DNA from: Planctomycetes bacterium SM23_32
GTDB lineage: Bacteria > Planctomycetota > Brocadiia > SM23-32
Direction: 5' to 3'
Assembly: GCA_001303885.1 (NCBI GenBank)
Contig: LJUE01000022.1
Span: 1-13,558 of the forward strand
Length of the DNA stretch: 13,558 bases
The notes below the pieces were generated by a model, which was not told the DNA's origin, searched no databases, and saw only the letters and a program-made list of their open reading frames with translations. Each line of letters begins with the position of its first letter. Positions within the stretch are counted from its first letter, which is position 1. The position numbers and the translations under genes are program-made. Positions 12,890 to 13,558 of the stretch are shown here, piece by piece.

Positions 12890-13558
12890 GTGGACGTTGA
12901 CGCCGTCTTCTTCGACGCAGGCAACACCCTGATCTACCCCGACCCGCCGGTCGGCCACGTTTACGCCGACGCACTGCGCCGGGCCGGCGTCAAGGCCGAT
13001 CCCGAACTCATGGAGCGCCGCTTCCAAGACGCCTGGCTCGACCTGCGCAACGGACAGCCGCCGGGCGCGCTGGAATACGGAGCCGACGAGCAGGAGGCCA
13101 TGGACTGGTGGCGTCGCGTCGTGCGCGCCAGCTTCGAGCCGTTCGGCCAGCCAGACGTTTTCGAGGAGGTATTCCAGCACCTTTGGGACCACTTCGCGTC
13201 GCCCGGCGCCTGGCGGCTATACGACGATGCGCTGCCCGCCATCGAGGCGCTCGAACGCAGGGGCAAGGGCGTGGGCCTGATCAGCAACTGGGACCGCCGG
13301 CTCGAATCCCTGCTGGAAGGCCTCGGCCTGGCCGAGCGGCTGAAATGGACCGTCGTCTCGTGCCGCGTCGGTGTCGAGAAGCCCGACCCGGCCATCTTCC
13401 GCCACGCGCTCAGCCGCTGCGGGCTGCCGCCCGAACGGGCGCTCCACGTGGGCGACAGCTACGAGCAGGACGTGCTCGGCGCCCGCGCCGCCGGCATGCG
13501 GGCGGCCTGGCTGGCGCGCGACGCCGCGACGCATGCAGCCCCCCCCGACGTGGTCATG
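12890..13558 (+). CDS. HAD-superfamily hydrolase, C-terminus cut by window edge
   Basis: An open frame of 223 codons with no stop before the right edge. It starts at a GTG with GGAG (12881-12884) five bases upstream; no ATG precedes the first catalytic motif. HAD motif I is VFFDAGNTLIY with nucleophile D9, motif II LISNWD (S132), motif III the K164 in GVEKPDP, and motif IV HVGDSYEQDV (D189, D194). A helical cap domain lies between motifs I and II (about 20-110), so this is the IA-type haloacid dehalogenase/phosphatase group. The residue two after the nucleophile is Gly rather than the Asp used as general acid by most HAD phosphatases, as in 2-haloacid dehalogenases, so the reaction is uncertain. 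Little protein should be missing, judging by family size of roughly 220-250. Confidence 0.9.
   Translation, partial: MDVDAVFFDAGNTLIYPDPPVGHVYADALRRAGVKADPELMERRFQDAWLDLRNGQPPGALEYGADEQEAMDWWRRVVRASFEPFGQPDVFEEVFQHLWDHFASPGAWRLYDDALPAIEALERRGKGVGLISNWDRRLESLLEGLGLAERLKWTVVSCRVGVEKPDPAIFRHALSRCGLPPERALHVGDSYEQDVLGARAAGMRAAWLARDAATHAAPPDVVM

Noticed and set aside
1..13558. CRISPR arrays, transposase or integrase genes, rRNA
   Set aside because: None was seen on either strand; there are no regularly spaced repeats beyond the two attC-like copies.

Overview
This is a GC-rich bacterial window. Most genes run at about 70 percent G+C; for example, bases 481-540 hold 44 G or C out of 60. It suggests a Gram-negative-type genome that uses consensus sigma-70-like promoters and exports lipoproteins. 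The style of the Gfo/Idh/MocA dehydrogenase, the ArnT-like and DUF2029 glycosyltransferases and the FDAGNTL-type HAD protein would suit a member of the Planctomycetes/PVC group, but that placement is an inference from general look only.

Layout. (1) 1-1596: a two-component pair, made of a histidine kinase cut by the left edge and an OmpR/PhoB-type response regulator. A headless beta-sandwich (CARDB-like) remnant follows, beginning right at the regulator's stop codon. (2) 2027-2785, minus strand: a metallo-beta-lactamase-fold protein with a lipoprotein signal peptide. (3) About 2840-4380: a lower-GC accessory islet. It holds the last ~45 codons of a DNA methyltransferase, a small DUF2292/YezD-like protein, a HEPN-like protein with an R-x4-H motif, and a GNAT acetyltransferase. 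The last two genes are each followed, in the same orientation, by a copy of a structured repeat that resembles an integron attC site; 24 of its first 25 bases are identical between copies. This is the most novel-looking part of the window. (4) 4597-12352: a sugar and cell-envelope locus. It has a UDP-glucuronate 4-epimerase-like SDR (minus), a polyprenyl-phosphate-type GT2 (plus), the first ~44 codons of a lost GT39-type gene running head-on into a decayed Gfo/Idh/MocA dehydrogenase (in-frame amber stop, altered EKP motif, short C-terminus), a VTT/TVP38-type membrane protein (minus), and a translationally coupled pair of multispanning glycosyltransferases (ArnT/GT39-like and DUF2029/GT87-like). 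(5) 12680-13558: a tRNA-Arg(CCG) on the minus strand behind a perfect TTGACA-N16-TATAAT promoter, divergent from a HAD hydrolase that runs off the right edge.

How the genes fit together. The epimerase, GT2, GT39 and GT87 products could supply and attach sugars to a lipid carrier, glycan or protein. The decayed dehydrogenase and GT39 head indicate that part of this pathway has been lost or rearranged. The islet between the lipoprotein gene and the epimerase looks like a site where foreign DNA has inserted and partly decayed. No integrase, transposase, CRISPR array or rRNA was seen.
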